Assembly (NCBI GenBank): GCA_964437465.1
Contig: CAYTGI010000005.1
Coordinates: forward strand, 1-64,000
DNA: 64,000 nt
Direction of reading: 5' to 3'
DNA from: JAGQLF01 sp964437465
Lineage (GTDB): Bacteria; Patescibacteriota; Dojkabacteria; J137
Below the pieces are notes generated by a model, which saw only the letters and a program-made list of their open reading frames with translations, ran no database searches and was not told the origin of the DNA. The position numbers and the translations under genes are program-made. Below are positions 49,846 through 60,674 of the stretch, one piece after another (within the stretch, counting starts at the first letter, position 1; the number at the start of each line of letters is the position of its first letter).

Positions 49846-49878
49846 GCTAAAGGCTAACAACTAATAGCTTAAAGCTCA
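49846..49878. repeat. Heptamer array upstream of rpsG
   Basis: GCTAA at 49846 and 49853, ACTAA at 49860, GCTTA at 49867, GCTCA at 49874: exact 7 bp step. It occupies the whole 5' flank up to the rpsG start at 49881, so it forms the leader and any ribosome-binding region. Confidence 0.75.
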
Positions 49879-49880
49879 GA

Positions 49881-50348
49881 ATGAGAGGAAAACAAGCTCC
49901 AAAAAGAGAAATAAAACCGGATGAAATCTACGGTTCAAAAATGGTTTCAAAACTAATTAACTATATTATGAAAGATGGTAAGAAAGCTATTGCAAGAAAG
50001 AATGTTTATTCTGCAATGGAACTTCTTGAAAAAGAAACAAAAACTAAAGCTTTGGAAGCTTTAGAGAAAGCAGTTAATACTGTTAAACCAAAAATTGAGG
50101 TGAGATCGAGAAGGGTCGGTGGGTCAAACTACCAAGTGCCTGTTCCTGTTCCAGAAGATAGGCAAACTGCTCTAGCATTTAGATGGATTATTGAAGCTGC
50201 TAGAAATAACAGAGGAGGTGCAGAATTCTACAAAGCACTTGCTAGAGAACTAAAGGATGCTTTTAACGGAGAAGGTAACGCTGTAAGAAAGAGAGACGAA
50301 GTTAAGAAAATGGCAGAGGCAAACAAGGCTTTTGCACAGTTTGCATAA
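49881..50348 (+). CDS. rpsG: 30S ribosomal protein S7
   Basis: 155 residues, normal for S7. 'MRGKQAPKREIKPDEIYGSK', 'LINYIMKDGKKAIARKNVYS' and 'VEVRSRRVGGSNYQVPVPV'-type core (here 'IEVRSRRVGGSNYQVPVPV'), with 'RKRDEVKKMAEANKAFAQFA' at the end. It binds the 3' major domain of 16S rRNA and nucleates its assembly. fusA and tuf, its usual partners, do not follow. Confidence 0.97.
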   Translation: MRGKQAPKREIKPDEIYGSKMVSKLINYIMKDGKKAIARKNVYSAMELLEKETKTKALEALEKAVNTVKPKIEVRSRRVGGSNYQVPVPVPEDRQTALAFRWIIEAARNNRGGAEFYKALARELKDAFNGEGNAVRKRDEVKKMAEANKAFAQFA

Positions 50349-50368
50349 AAAGACAGTTATCAACATTA

Positions 50369-50398
50369 AAAAGGGGAGTTGTATACTCCTCTTTTTTT
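50369..50398 (+). terminator. Rho-independent terminator after rpsG
   Basis: AAGGGGAGT and ACTCCTCTT pair (one G-U) around TGTAT, followed by a run of seven T. It closes the rpoB-rpsG block. Confidence 0.9.
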
Positions 50399-50449
50399 AT
50401 TGATCATATTAGCTGGAAACTCTATACTAAATTAGGTACTAAAATATTT

Positions 50450-53400
50450 ATGCGTACCAAGAATATAGAAATAAAGCACCCTATTTGGGGTGCTAATTTA
50501 AGACGTACACTTTTAACGTTTATTTCGCATGCTTAGTTTTTTTACTATCAGCATCTAGTATTGAGGCTGCAAGCAATACAATAGATTTTCAAGGAAAGAT
50601 AGTGAATAAAGGTGATGGAACGAATTTAGTGTCTGGAAGTCCTGCATGTGTAGTAGTTGGGGCAGATACTTGTGATTTTAGAGTAAGAGTTTACGATGCT
50701 TCTAGTGGTGGAAACTTACTTTTTGAAGAAGAACATACAAATTTAGAGATTGGAGATTACAATGGGATTTTTAATTTAAGTATTAATAGTATCTGTGCTT
50801 CTACTCTGAGTGGTGGAGTTGATTGGGGAACAGGAGGATGTATTAGTAACGGTTGTGTAGATTTTAGTAGTACTAATGTGTATTTTGAGATAAGTTTTCA
50901 CCTGCAGGAGATTCTACATACACAGAAACATTTACAAGAAAACAAATTAGCCAGACACCAAGCGCATATTATGCTGAAAGAGCGGGGAGTGTTGGTGATT
51001 TAAATGGATTTAATGAAACTGATTTTGTTCAGTTTGGTCAGGGTAGTACTCAAACAAGTACAAATACTAATGGTTTAATTAATATAACAACTACAGGTAA
51101 TGTTGTTAGTCCTTTAATATTTCTTAATGAAAACTGGGCAGGTACTCCCCTACTTTTAGATTTACAGGAAGGGGGATCGACTCAATTCAGTATAGGAAAT
51201 AATGGAGTAATAACTTCTGATTCTTTAGCTGGAGGAGGGGTTCAATGTTTACAGTCAGATAACAGTGGGATAATCTCAGCTACGGGTTCAGCATGTGCGG
51301 GAAGTTCTCCCTGGACAATAGATATGAGTGACATTTACTATAACGGAGGAAATGTTGCTATTGGAACTGGAGCCCCAGGAGCCACTTTATTCCACGTTCA
51401 AGAAAATACTACAGGTTTACCAACATTTGGAAGCGACACTTCCTCTGCCTTTTCAAGTATTAATGACACGTATTTAGCTATAATTTCGGGAGCGGCGAAT
51501 ATATCTGGAATTAATTTTGGAGACAATAGTGATGAAAATCCTGGAATAATAGCGTATAACAATGCTTCAGATTCATTTGTGTTTACAACTGGAACATCAA
51601 CAGCATTGACAATAGCTTCTGGGGGAGGACTTACTGCTAATAGTTTGGCTGGAGGTGGAACACAATGCTTGCAAGTAGATAATGCTGGATTAATTGCTGG
51701 AAGCGGTTCAGGATGTGCAACAAGTCTATGGACAGATGGAGGAACAACTACCTACTTAACTTCAACAACAGATGATGTTGCATTTGGAGGAACTGGAGGC
51801 TCTTCTCCATTCTTCTTTGATGTAAGTGATCCGTCGATAAATATTAATAGCACACAGGTTTTATACCTTCCAGATCAAACTACATTTGCGGGATCTTTGA
51901 TTATTGGTAATGGTGGGACTAGTTTGAGTACCTCCACTAATTCTACAGGTGTTGGTATTGGAGCTTTAACTAGCCTTTCATCTGGATCAAGTAACACAGC
52001 TGTTGGAACAAATTCATTGACATTAAACTCTACTGGAGCAACTAATGTTGCTATAGGAGCATCAGCTCTGTCTGGAATTGCTGATGGTTTTGCAAATGTT
52101 GCAGTAGGTACATTTTCAATGGAATTAAAGTCATCAGGAAATCACAATATAGCAATTGGAGGGCAATCGATGTATAGGAGTTTTTCAGGTGCAAATAATA
52201 TAGCAGTTGGATCCTCCGCACTATATAATAATAGTTCAGATTCAAATGTGGGTATTGGATATAATGCAGGCTATAGAGTTAATGGAGATGATAATATTAT
52301 TATTGGAGATAATGCAGGAGCAGGTATTGGGTCATCGACAACTACGTACTCAATAAGTAATAACGTCTTGGTTGGGACAAGGGCAGGTCAGATAATGGGT
52401 ACTAATGCTAACAATAATATTTTAATTGGACATCAAGCAGGTAATAATTTATCTATTGGAGCTAACAATATTGTAATTGGGTATGACATCGATGCACCAA
52501 GCTCTTCAGGCTCAAATAGAATGAGTATTGGGAATATAATCTATGCAACAGGAGTTGATGGCACAGGGACAACAGTAAGTACAGGAAATCTTGGAATTGG
52601 GATTGCAAATCCAGATAGTAATACTGAACTTCATATATACGATCCAGGAAACACAATACTGGGTATACAATCTGGGGCTCAGTCTATATGGGGTATAGAA
52701 TCCTTATCAGCTTCTAATGCCATGAGGATTGGTAATTTAAATGGGGCTGTCCTAAACAATCATGTATATATAACTTCAGGAGGTAATGTTGGGATTGGGG
52801 ATGTTCCTTTAGATAAGCTACATGTATTTGGAGATGCTAGGGTTGGAACAGGAACAACTGGTTGTATTAAAGATGCAGATGGCACTACTATAGCAGGTAC
52901 ATGTAGCTCTGATTTGAGATTAAAGGAAGAAATTAGAGGATTTGATTCAATATTAGAAAGATATGTACAATTAGAACCTGTATTTTATAAATGGCGATCT
53001 GAAGAATTCCCTGAATTACATCTTGGAACTAGTGAAATTAGTGGGTTAATTGCACAGAATGTTGAACAATTATTTCCAGAACTAGTTGCATATGATGAAG
53101 ATGGATTCAGACAAATTAATTTTTCAGCGATAGACTTTTATACAATTCAAGCAATAAAAGAACAGCAAGAACAAATTGATAGCTTACAGGCTCAACTGGC
53201 AAGTATTAGTAGTAATCCACCTGGATCACAACCATTAGAACATGCAATTTTAAACAATCTAACAATTAGAGAAAACTTGAACATAGAAGGAAAATTGAAT
53301 CTTGCTGATGACTCAGCTGATGTAATAGAAATTCCTGCAGGAGATGTTGAGTTTTCTTATACATTTAACACCGCTTACTCCTCTACTCCTATTGTATCTA

Positions 53401-53543
53401 TAACTCCAATTTCTGAAGAGGTGCTTAGTGAAGGTATCGTTTATATTGTAACTAATTCTGATCAAAACGGTTTTACTATAAAATTAAATCAACCAGCATC
53501 AGTTAATATCTCTTTCAACTGGACTGCTTTTGGGGACCTTTAA
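50450..53543 (+). pseudogene. Large S74-type surface protein gene with two frameshifts
   Basis: Three frames must be joined. From ATG 50450: 'MRTKNIEIKHPIWGANLRRT', then between about 50497 and 50536 a shift into 'CLVFLLSASSIEAASNT' (membrane/signal end) and a domain like that of the next gene ('DTCDFRVRVYDASSGGN'), then at a T4 run (about 50894-50898) a shift into 'SPAGDSTYTETFTRKQ', open to 53543. The remainder has YadA-head-like repeats (about 51945-52530: 'NTAVGTNSL', 'NVAIGASAL', 'NIAIGGQSM', 'NILIGHQAG'), an S74 chaperone domain ('SDLRLKEEIRGFD', from 52911) and an H-type-lectin-like end ('FNWTAFGDL'). Either a decaying paralogue or assembly errors. Confidence 0.75.
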
Positions 53544-53622
53544 ACTATCCACATAAACTTTTCATTTCAAAATATTGAAGTTAGAAAAATTAATACCTAT
53601 ACTAATATAGGCACATTTTTAT

Positions 53623-56600
53623 ATGTGTAGAGTAATGAATCAGATTAGTAACATAAAGCGTAAAAACAACGCTCTTTATTCAGGGTCTAAAAAAAGGCCT
53701 GTTTTAGCTCGTCAACACAAGTTTGCTATTCCATTAGCAATTTTATCTGGACTGCTATTTTTATTATTTATTCTTATAAACACAGGAGGGTTATATTCTT
53801 TCTTAAATATTTTCGCTGCTACAAGAACTATAAATTTTTCAGGAAAGATTGTTAATAAGGATGATGGAACTAATGTTGTTCTTGGTGATCCTGCTTGTGT
53901 TTTAGCAGGAGCAGATACATGTGATTTTAGAGTTAGAATTTTTGATGCAATAAGTGGAGGAAATCAGCTTTTCCAAGAAGATCATAATGATATTGAGATT
54001 GGTGATTTTACAGGAATATTTACTCTTGATATTAACTCAATTTGTAATTCTCAGGTAGTTGGAACAGTAGACTGGGCTACAACAGCTTGTGTAAGTAACG
54101 GAGGAGTTGATTTTAGTAGTTCAAGTATTTATATAGAGATCTCATTTTCTCCAGCTGGAGATGGAACTTATACTGAGGTTTTTGGAAGACGGGCTTTTAG
54201 TAATACAGCGAGTGCATTTTTTGCCGAAAGAGCTGGAAGTTTGAATGGATTGACTAGTGATGATTTTGTTCAGCTAGCACAGGGAACCACTCAAGTTAAC
54301 AGTGATGATTTTAGCTTAATAGATATTGAGACAACAGGAAATTTAACTGATCCTCTAATTGTTGTTAATGAGAATGGAGCGGGAACTCCTGACCTTTTTG
54401 ATTTTCAAGTGGGGGGGGACTCGATATTTACTTTAGATAACGATGGATTATTATCACTGTCAAATGATCAAGGGGTAACGAATTTAAGTATTGAAGAGTC
54501 AAATGCAACTAACGATAACCGTACTTTATTAAGTTTAATAAACAATGGAGGAGCTATAATTTCTTTGGAAGATACTGATTCTTCAACGCAAGCTTGGAAT
54601 ATCATAGGTAGTGATGAATTTACTATAAAGAACGATGCGACACCCGCAAATGACTTATTAAAAATCGATGATTTAGGCAACGCCTACATGTTTAATGGAC
54701 TTACTATTAATGATGGTTTTGATTCTTCTACAATCTCAGCTATTTTAAACTTTGGAGGCGCAAATACTGAAACAATTGAGTGGTCAGCTCCTAACAGTAG
54801 ATTTGAAATCTCCGACGATTTAGATGTGTTTAATAGCTTAACTGTAGGTGATAGTGTTGGAATTGGTACTCAAAGTCCTTCAGAAGCTTTAGATGTTGTG
54901 GGATCTGTTCAGCTAAGTGGTGATATAAAAACTACTAACCCTTCTCAGTTATTACCAGCAAATTCTTTAGACTATGTGAAAAACATTCCTAATTCAAGAG
55001 GAGGAGTTTCAGGAGATCCAATAAGTCAGTTTGACTTTGAATTAACAGATAATGAGTACTTTTTAGTAGGAGCATTTAGTGGATCTGTTGATTTTGATAC
55101 TGATAATAGTATTCCTGGTGACACCTTAACAAGTCAAGGCACAGATGGTTTTATTGCAAAATACAATCTCAACGGAACTCTTCAATGGATAAAACAGATT
55201 GAGGGTTCATCCATTGAATCTGTCACAGAGGTAGAAACTGATTCAGCTGGAAATATATATGTCTTAGGTAATTTCTCTTCAAGTAATGTTGATATTGATC
55301 CAGATAACTCAGTTTCTGGAGATACCTTAAGTGAATCTGGAGGAAGAACATTTTTAGCAAAATATAATAGCTCAGGAGTTCTACAATGGGTTAAGCAGAT
55401 GGGTCAAAGTGGATTTCTATACATAGTTGGGAATGACATGTACGTTAACGATTCAGGAGATATTCATTTCACTGGATATTTCTATGGAGGAATCTCAATA
55501 GACTTCGATCCTGATAATGTAGTTGTTAACGATACTCATTCAACTACTAGTTTCACTGAAGGCGATGCTTTTTTAGCAAAATATAACACAAACGGTCTAA
55601 TTCAATGGGTACATGCAATAGGGACAACAAATGACACCCTTCGAGACAGCGGTAAAAAAGTTTTTGCTGATTCCGGAGGAGATGTGATTCTTGTAGGTGA
55701 TGCAAGTCAAGGATTATTTGATTTTGATGAATATAACGTAGGATCTGATGATACCTTTGACTTTTCGACCGGTGAAGGAATATTTATTGTTAAATATAAT
55801 TCTTCTGGAGTTGCTCAATGGTCAAAAGGATTAATTGATAATGGTGGACAATTAAACTCTGGAGTAGTAATTGCTGATTCCTCAAATAATATCTACTACA
55901 CAGGAGGCCTACAAGGCACATCAAATGACTTTGATGATGATAATGTTGTAGCTGGAGACACTTTAAACCAGATAAATGGGGTTGATTCATTTTTGGTGAA
56001 ATATGACTCAAGTGGATTACTTCAATGGGCAAAAGCTTTGGATATCAGTAGAACCAATGCTTTAGACATAACACCTTCTGGAGAAGTTTTAGTTGGAGGT
56101 ACATTTAATACGACTCCAGATTTTGATCCTGATAATGTTGTTAGCGGTGATACAGTTGCTGCAGTTGGTGTTAAAGATATATTTTTTGCTAAATACGATT
56201 CAACAGGCCTTTTAACAGAGTTGAAAACTATAGGTACTTCAGGGCAAAATGCAAATTTATCTCATATTGCTATTGACTCAAGTTCAAATATATATACCCA
56301 AGCTTCTTACCTTGGTACTATCGATATGGACTCTGATATAGTTATTTCTGGAGATACTATTTCATCATCTACCACGAATGGATATTATATTGCTAGATAT
56401 TCATCATCTACTCAATCAATAGCAGGATCAAACATAGGATCGTCTTCTAGCCCTTTTGGAAATACATATACAAATGCTTTAAACATTTCCGCTATTACTG
56501 GATCAACTCAATGTTTGGAGATAGACACAAATGGAAATGTATCTGGATCTGGAATTACTTGCGGAGGTCTTTGGACTGCAAACGGAAGCGATATTTACTA

Positions 56601-58326
56601 CGACTCAGGATATGTTGGTATTGGAATAACCGCTCCGACTTCACCGCTTACAATTGTTGAATCAACTAATGTATCCGCTTTAGATATTCAATCAACAGGA
56701 ATAACAGATAAACCATCTGTATCAATAAATGAGCTACCTCTCTCTGTTGATGTAAATACAGGTAAAGCACTTGAGTTTAAGGTGACTGGTGAATCTTTCG
56801 GAAGAGGAATGTTCTATTCTGACGGATCTATTGGATTTGGCGGGGGCACGGCTACAACAGATGTATTTTTAAACAGAGACTCAGCTGGAATTTTAAGGAT
56901 AGATTCAGATAAAGCTGGAGGAGCTGCTGACTTGTTAATTGAAGGAAGTCTTGGGATTGGAGACAACGTTACTCCTACAAACATGATTGACATCAATACA
57001 ACTGGGGCAACGAGGGGAATAAGTTTTGATGGACGGGTTGCAATTTCAGGTTACTCTGCTAGCTCTTACCTTTACTTGAATAATGGGAATAATTTTTCAG
57101 GAGGTGTATATGCCCCAAGCGATTTTATTGCAACTGAGATTAGAACAAGTACTACTGATTATGGGGCGTATGACATTCAGACACATGATGATTTGTATGT
57201 TAATGATTTAGGGATATTTATGGGAGGTGTACACGTTGGAGGAACAAGTGATCCAGGAACAGATAATCTTATTGTTGATGGTAATGCCTCAATTGGTAAT
57301 ACTTCTATATTAACTTCGGCCACTCTAAGGCTTGGAGATGATGGCTCGACTTATGGGCTTTTCATGGACTCCCCCAATGTTGCTACTGCCTCAACATATT
57401 ATGGATTATATGTAGACGAGATAGATGGTGGCATAACTAATAACTATGGAATGTATATTAGACCTATGACAGTATCCGGCTCAACCGCTTTTGGTGCAAG
57501 AATTGGAGAGGTGTCAGGTGCAACTAATACCTACGGTTTATTTGTTGATGCAACATCCTCTCAAGACTACGGTGTATATATAGAAGGGTCCACAATGAGC
57601 GCTGGTCAATACTCGCTGTATGCAGAATTTGATATAAGAACTGAAGGACGATTTGAACTAGGAAATCCAGGTAGTGGAGGAGACGATGTTTGTAGAGTTG
57701 CCTCAAACCAAAGGTTATCTCTGTGTTCATCTAGTATAAGATATAAAGACAACGTTCTGGATTATTCAGGAGGATTAGATCTACTTAAACAATTTAGGTC
57801 TGTGTCTTTTGACTGGAAAGAGACAGGTATTTCGGATATGGGGTTTATTGCTGAAGAGGTTGAAGCAATAGAGCCCTTACTAGTATTTTATAGGGATGGT
57901 AAGGTTGAGGGAGTTAGATATAAACAGATGACAGCACTGATGAAAAATGCTGTTATCGAGATTGATGATAGACTTTTAGATGTCGAATCTAGATTAGATC
58001 TACTTGCTGGAGGATCAGGAACGAGTGCTGTTACTTCCCTTACCGAAGCAATCATCACAGGAAAACTTACTGTAGATGGATTAGTTGATTTTAACGAGGA
58101 TACTGTTGCGACTGCTACAATTGGAAGTGGAGATACAGAAGTAGAGATCATTTTTAGTGAAAGCTACTCTACTCCACCTGTAATTACAGTTACACCAGAA
58201 GGTGAGGATTTTATTAATTCTGGAGTTACATATACAATTATAGATAAGGATGAGGATGGGTTTAAGATTAAGATCTCAGATCCATACACAGAAGATTTAT
58301 TATTTAACTGGCACGCATTTGAGTAA
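53623..58326 (+). CDS. Giant surface protein: seven-repeat propeller, S74 autochaperone, H-lectin-like end
   Basis: 1567 residues. A basic N-terminus, one membrane helix (about 34-60), and a Cys-containing domain (about 70-205) shared with the preceding gene. Residues about 480-940 hold seven repeats of about 70 residues, each with a D-x-D-N-x-V-x-G-D-T element ('FDPDNVVSGDT') and 'FLAKYNSSGVLQW', fitting a seven-bladed SBBP-type propeller. A fibre-like part follows, then an S74 intramolecular chaperone (from about 1369, 'SSIRYKDNVLDYSGGLDLL', 'DMGFIAEEVEAIEP'), and a C-terminal H-type-lectin-like domain (about 1490-1567, 'YSTPPVITVTPEGE', 'LLFNWHAFE'). Trimerisation and self-cleavage before the S74 Ser are expected from phage tail-fibre relatives. 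Probably an adhesin. Confidence 0.85.
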   Translation: MCRVMNQISNIKRKNNALYSGSKKRPVLARQHKFAIPLAILSGLLFLLFILINTGGLYSFLNIFAATRTINFSGKIVNKDDGTNVVLGDPACVLAGADTCDFRVRIFDAISGGNQLFQEDHNDIEIGDFTGIFTLDINSICNSQVVGTVDWATTACVSNGGVDFSSSSIYIEISFSPAGDGTYTEVFGRRAFSNTASAFFAERAGSLNGLTSDDFVQLAQGTTQVNSDDFSLIDIETTGNLTDPLIVVNENGAGTPDLFDFQVGGDSIFTLDNDGLLSLSNDQGVTNLSIEESNATNDNRTLLSLINNGGAIISLEDTDSSTQAWNIIGSDEFTIKNDATPANDLLKIDDLGNAYMFNGLTINDGFDSSTISAILNFGGANTETIEWSAPNSRFEISDDLDVFNSLTVGDSVGIGTQSPSEALDVVGSVQLSGDIKTTNPSQLLPANSLDYVKNIPNSRGGVSGDPISQFDFELTDNEYFLVGAFSGSVDFDTDNSIPGDTLTSQGTDGFIAKYNLNGTLQWIKQIEGSSIESVTEVETDSAGNIYVLGNFSSSNVDIDPDNSVSGDTLSESGGRTFLAKYNSSGVLQWVKQMGQSGFLYIVGNDMYVNDSGDIHFTGYFYGGISIDFDPDNVVVNDTHSTTSFTEGDAFLAKYNTNGLIQWVHAIGTTNDTLRDSGKKVFADSGGDVILVGDASQGLFDFDEYNVGSDDTFDFSTGEGIFIVKYNSSGVAQWSKGLIDNGGQLNSGVVIADSSNNIYYTGGLQGTSNDFDDDNVVAGDTLNQINGVDSFLVKYDSSGLLQWAKALDISRTNALDITPSGEVLVGGTFNTTPDFDPDNVVSGDTVAAVGVKDIFFAKYDSTGLLTELKTIGTSGQNANLSHIAIDSSSNIYTQASYLGTIDMDSDIVISGDTISSSTTNGYYIARYSSSTQSIAGSNIGSSSSPFGNTYTNALNISAITGSTQCLEIDTNGNVSGSGITCGGLWTANGSDIYYDSGYVGIGITAPTSPLTIVESTNVSALDIQSTGITDKPSVSINELPLSVDVNTGKALEFKVTGESFGRGMFYSDGSIGFGGGTATTDVFLNRDSAGILRIDSDKAGGAADLLIEGSLGIGDNVTPTNMIDINTTGATRGISFDGRVAISGYSASSYLYLNNGNNFSGGVYAPSDFIATEIRTSTTDYGAYDIQTHDDLYVNDLGIFMGGVHVGGTSDPGTDNLIVDGNASIGNTSILTSATLRLGDDGSTYGLFMDSPNVATASTYYGLYVDEIDGGITNNYGMYIRPMTVSGSTAFGARIGEVSGATNTYGLFVDATSSQDYGVYIEGSTMSAGQYSLYAEFDIRTEGRFELGNPGSGGDDVCRVASNQRLSLCSSSIRYKDNVLDYSGGLDLLKQFRSVSFDWKETGISDMGFIAEEVEAIEPLLVFYRDGKVEGVRYKQMTALMKNAVIEIDDRLLDVESRLDLLAGGSGTSAVTSLTEAIITGKLTVDGLVDFNEDTVATATIGSGDTEVEIIFSESYSTPPVITVTPEGEDFINSGVTYTIIDKDEDGFKIKISDPYTEDLLFNWHAFE

Positions 58327-58967
58327 TGGAAAGATTTGGAATTTATAAATTACTATACGGAATATCGGTAATTCTCTATATATTATTCTTAAACTTTGGG
58401 TTTATCGATTCAATAATAACAGGGTTATTTATTGTTGGTACTATTTACCTAATCTTCACAAGAGAAGAAAGTCCTGACGAGGAGGAAGATGAAATTTATA
58501 TTCCTGAGGTTCATTTCTATGCTACAGAAAGATACAACCCCTACACATATTCAATGACAATTATCGCAGTTATTATAGCTATGGTGTTTTATATACTTCA
58601 ATTCTTAACAGATATAAGAATCGGGTTAATTGCTTTAGCACTTTGGCCAATATTAATCATTGCAGGAATCTTTATTCAAAAAAGAGTAAATCAAAATTTG
58701 GAGCTGTTTCAAATTGTCAATTTTATTAGTTTAGTTTTACCTGAAGATGAGGATACTATGAAGCTTATAATTCGTAAGATAGAAAAAGAGGGTTTTGTTG
58801 AAGCAAGTGAAATTGACGAACTTCTGCAAGAAAATACCGACTGGCCTAATAATATAAGAAAAAGATTCATCAACAGGTATTTGGAGTATTCAGATTTTTT
58901 AGCGAAGCCAGAGACAGACAGATTGGTTAGCGGTGAGATCGAGGAGCTGAATGAAGAAAGAGCTTAG
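58326..58967 (+). CDS. Membrane protein, unknown
   Basis: 213 residues with four hydrophobic helices in two hairpins (about 8-24, 28-46, 77-95, 100-120), an acidic loop between them ('REESPDEEEDEIYIPEVHFY') and a cytosolic helical C-terminus. Its start overlaps the stop of the giant surface protein (TAATG), so the two are coupled; a role in export or anchoring of that protein is possible. No family recognised. Confidence 0.6.
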   Translation: MERFGIYKLLYGISVILYILFLNFGFIDSIITGLFIVGTIYLIFTREESPDEEEDEIYIPEVHFYATERYNPYTYSMTIIAVIIAMVFYILQFLTDIRIGLIALALWPILIIAGIFIQKRVNQNLELFQIVNFISLVLPEDEDTMKLIIRKIEKEGFVEASEIDELLQENTDWPNNIRKRFINRYLEYSDFLAKPETDRLVSGEIEELNEERA

Positions 58968-59011
58968 AATTAAGATTTTAGATGTTAGACCTAAATTTGA
59001 ATAGATAAGAT

Positions 59012-59377
59012 ATGAACGAAGATCAGTTACATTTATTAGATCACTATAAAAACCCCCAAAACTATGGTGATCCGGGATTTGAAGTAACAAGTAAATCTGT
59101 AGTTGAGAATCAAACTTGCGGGGATAAAATTGAAGTATATCTAAATACTAGTGAGGATACACTTTTTGATCTCACTTTTAAAGCAGAGGGATGTTCTATT
59201 AGTATAGGCACAATGTCAATTCTGACAGAAGAGCTTAAGGGAAAGAGTCTTGAAGAAATAAGAAATATGAGTTACGAAGATATCCATGAATTAATAAAAA
59301 TTGAACTTACTCCTTCAAGAATTAGATGTGCTACCTTAGGACTAGAGGCAGTACAAAAAGCTATTAATGAACTTTGA
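59012..59377 (+). CDS. sufU: SufU/IscU-type Fe-S cluster scaffold
   Basis: 121 residues. 'HYKNPQNYGDPGF', 'VENQTCGDKIEVYL' (first Cys), 'FKAEGCSISIGTMSIL' (second Cys) and 'SRIRCATLGLEAVQKAI' (third Cys) give the three ligands of SufU/IscU with the usual spacing. It assembles or relays Fe-S clusters or sulfur from a SufS desulfurase, which is not in the window. It ends in TGA and converges on the MFS gene with a 14 bp overlap. Confidence 0.88.
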   Translation: MNEDQLHLLDHYKNPQNYGDPGFEVTSKSVVENQTCGDKIEVYLNTSEDTLFDLTFKAEGCSISIGTMSILTEELKGKSLEEIRNMSYEDIHELIKIELTPSRIRCATLGLEAVQKAINEL

Positions 59378-60584
59378 TTTTTCTGTTTAAAACATCAAAA
59401 GCAATAAATAAAAGAAGATGTATTGGAGCTACGAATCCGATAACGAATCTAATTATATTTTCTGAAGAATCTACATTGTCTTCTGTGAAGAAAATACTAA
59501 AAATTACGATTACAGTTCCAATGATAACTACTCTTCCAATAATATAAAGAATTTCAACGAGCATGTTCATTTCAATAGCAGATTCATTTTGGAACTCTCC
59601 TAGAACTTTTTCTCTAATTCTATAATCTAAATCATTGCCGACTGGATCGCTCAGAGATTGTGTAAATGCCAAAGCTAGAGATCTTACAAATAGTGCTGGA
59701 ATTGTCCAAACAAATGCAAGAGCTACTGTAAATACTGAGTAAATTATATAACCCAAATACCCTAGCCTTAATCGTATTTTAAAATTCGATTTACTATCTA
59801 ACCAAGCAGCAATAACTGCTGCAAAACCAATCACACTTGTGAGAGCTCCAACCCCAAACTCCTCCCCGATTAAAATATATGGAATAATCATAAACATTAT
59901 TCCCATGATCGAATTTAGAGAACCTTTAAATATACAAAGGAGTGAAAACCAGCCAATGTTTTTCATTTTTAAGATTCTTTTAATTTCATCAGTTGTAACT
60001 TTACTTCTTGTCTTTTTATTAAAGTCGAAAGGGATAAATATACTACCTATTAGGATTGCGATCCCAATTATAAATGTGTAATCGTAGCTACCTGTGTAGG
60101 TAATTAATGCTCCAGCCATAACTGGAACAAGTATATTAAGTAATAAAATAGCACTTTGTAGAAGACTTAAGATTTTCCCCCTTTCAGCTCCATGAACCTC
60201 TTTCAACTCTATTGTATGGTCGATTGGCCAGTACATTCCTCTACCAAAACCTCTTAGCACTGCAAAGACGACAAAGAGATCCATTATCTTATCTTGCAGA
60301 AAAAAAATAAGTACAAGTGTGAGTATTTGAGCGAATGCTGAGACACGAAAACTATTAAGATAACCAAGTCTATCAATATAAAGGCTCATAATCATAAATC
60401 CTGCAAAAATCCCAATAACGAAAACTAAGTAATCCGTCAGAATCAGCTGAATACTTCCAGTTTCACGATACAAGAGAATGTAATAATAAGCCCAAACTGT
60501 AAGTTGTACTAATGTTAATGTTAGTTTAAATACTCCGAGTTGATTTAATATTTGTTTATGTTCATGTACTACTTTTGAAGCCAT
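59364..60584 (-). CDS. MFS transporter
   Basis: 406 residues, 12 hydrophobic helices in two sets of six. An MFS-type loop follows helix 2 ('LYIDRLGYLNSFRVSA') and the N-terminus is cytosolic and basic ('VVHEHKQILNQLG'). 'FGRGMYWPIDHTIELKEVHG' in helix 4 and the loop after it is a family-like feature. Substrate unknown. Divergent from manC. Confidence 0.8.
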   Translation of the reverse strand: MASKVVHEHKQILNQLGVFKLTLTLVQLTVWAYYYILLYRETGSIQLILTDYLVFVIGIFAGFMIMSLYIDRLGYLNSFRVSAFAQILTLVLIFFLQDKIMDLFVVFAVLRGFGRGMYWPIDHTIELKEVHGAERGKILSLLQSAILLLNILVPVMAGALITYTGSYDYTFIIGIAILIGSIFIPFDFNKKTRSKVTTDEIKRILKMKNIGWFSLLCIFKGSLNSIMGIMFMIIPYILIGEEFGVGALTSVIGFAAVIAAWLDSKSNFKIRLRLGYLGYIIYSVFTVALAFVWTIPALFVRSLALAFTQSLSDPVGNDLDYRIREKVLGEFQNESAIEMNMLVEILYIIGRVVIIGTVIVIFSIFFTEDNVDSSENIIRFVIGFVAPIHLLLFIAFDVLNRKIKVH

Positions 60585-60674
60585 GCAATATTCTAGACCT
60601 ATTTGAACTAATAGTCCAAATATAGAAAAAACTTAAGTTTAATTTTATACTTCCAGTACTTATTAAAATAAAAT

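Noticed and set aside
50450..58326. Prophage tail-fibre region
   Set aside because: S74 and YadA-like parts recall phage fibres, but no capsid, portal, terminase or integrase is present and both proteins have N-terminal membrane or signal segments.
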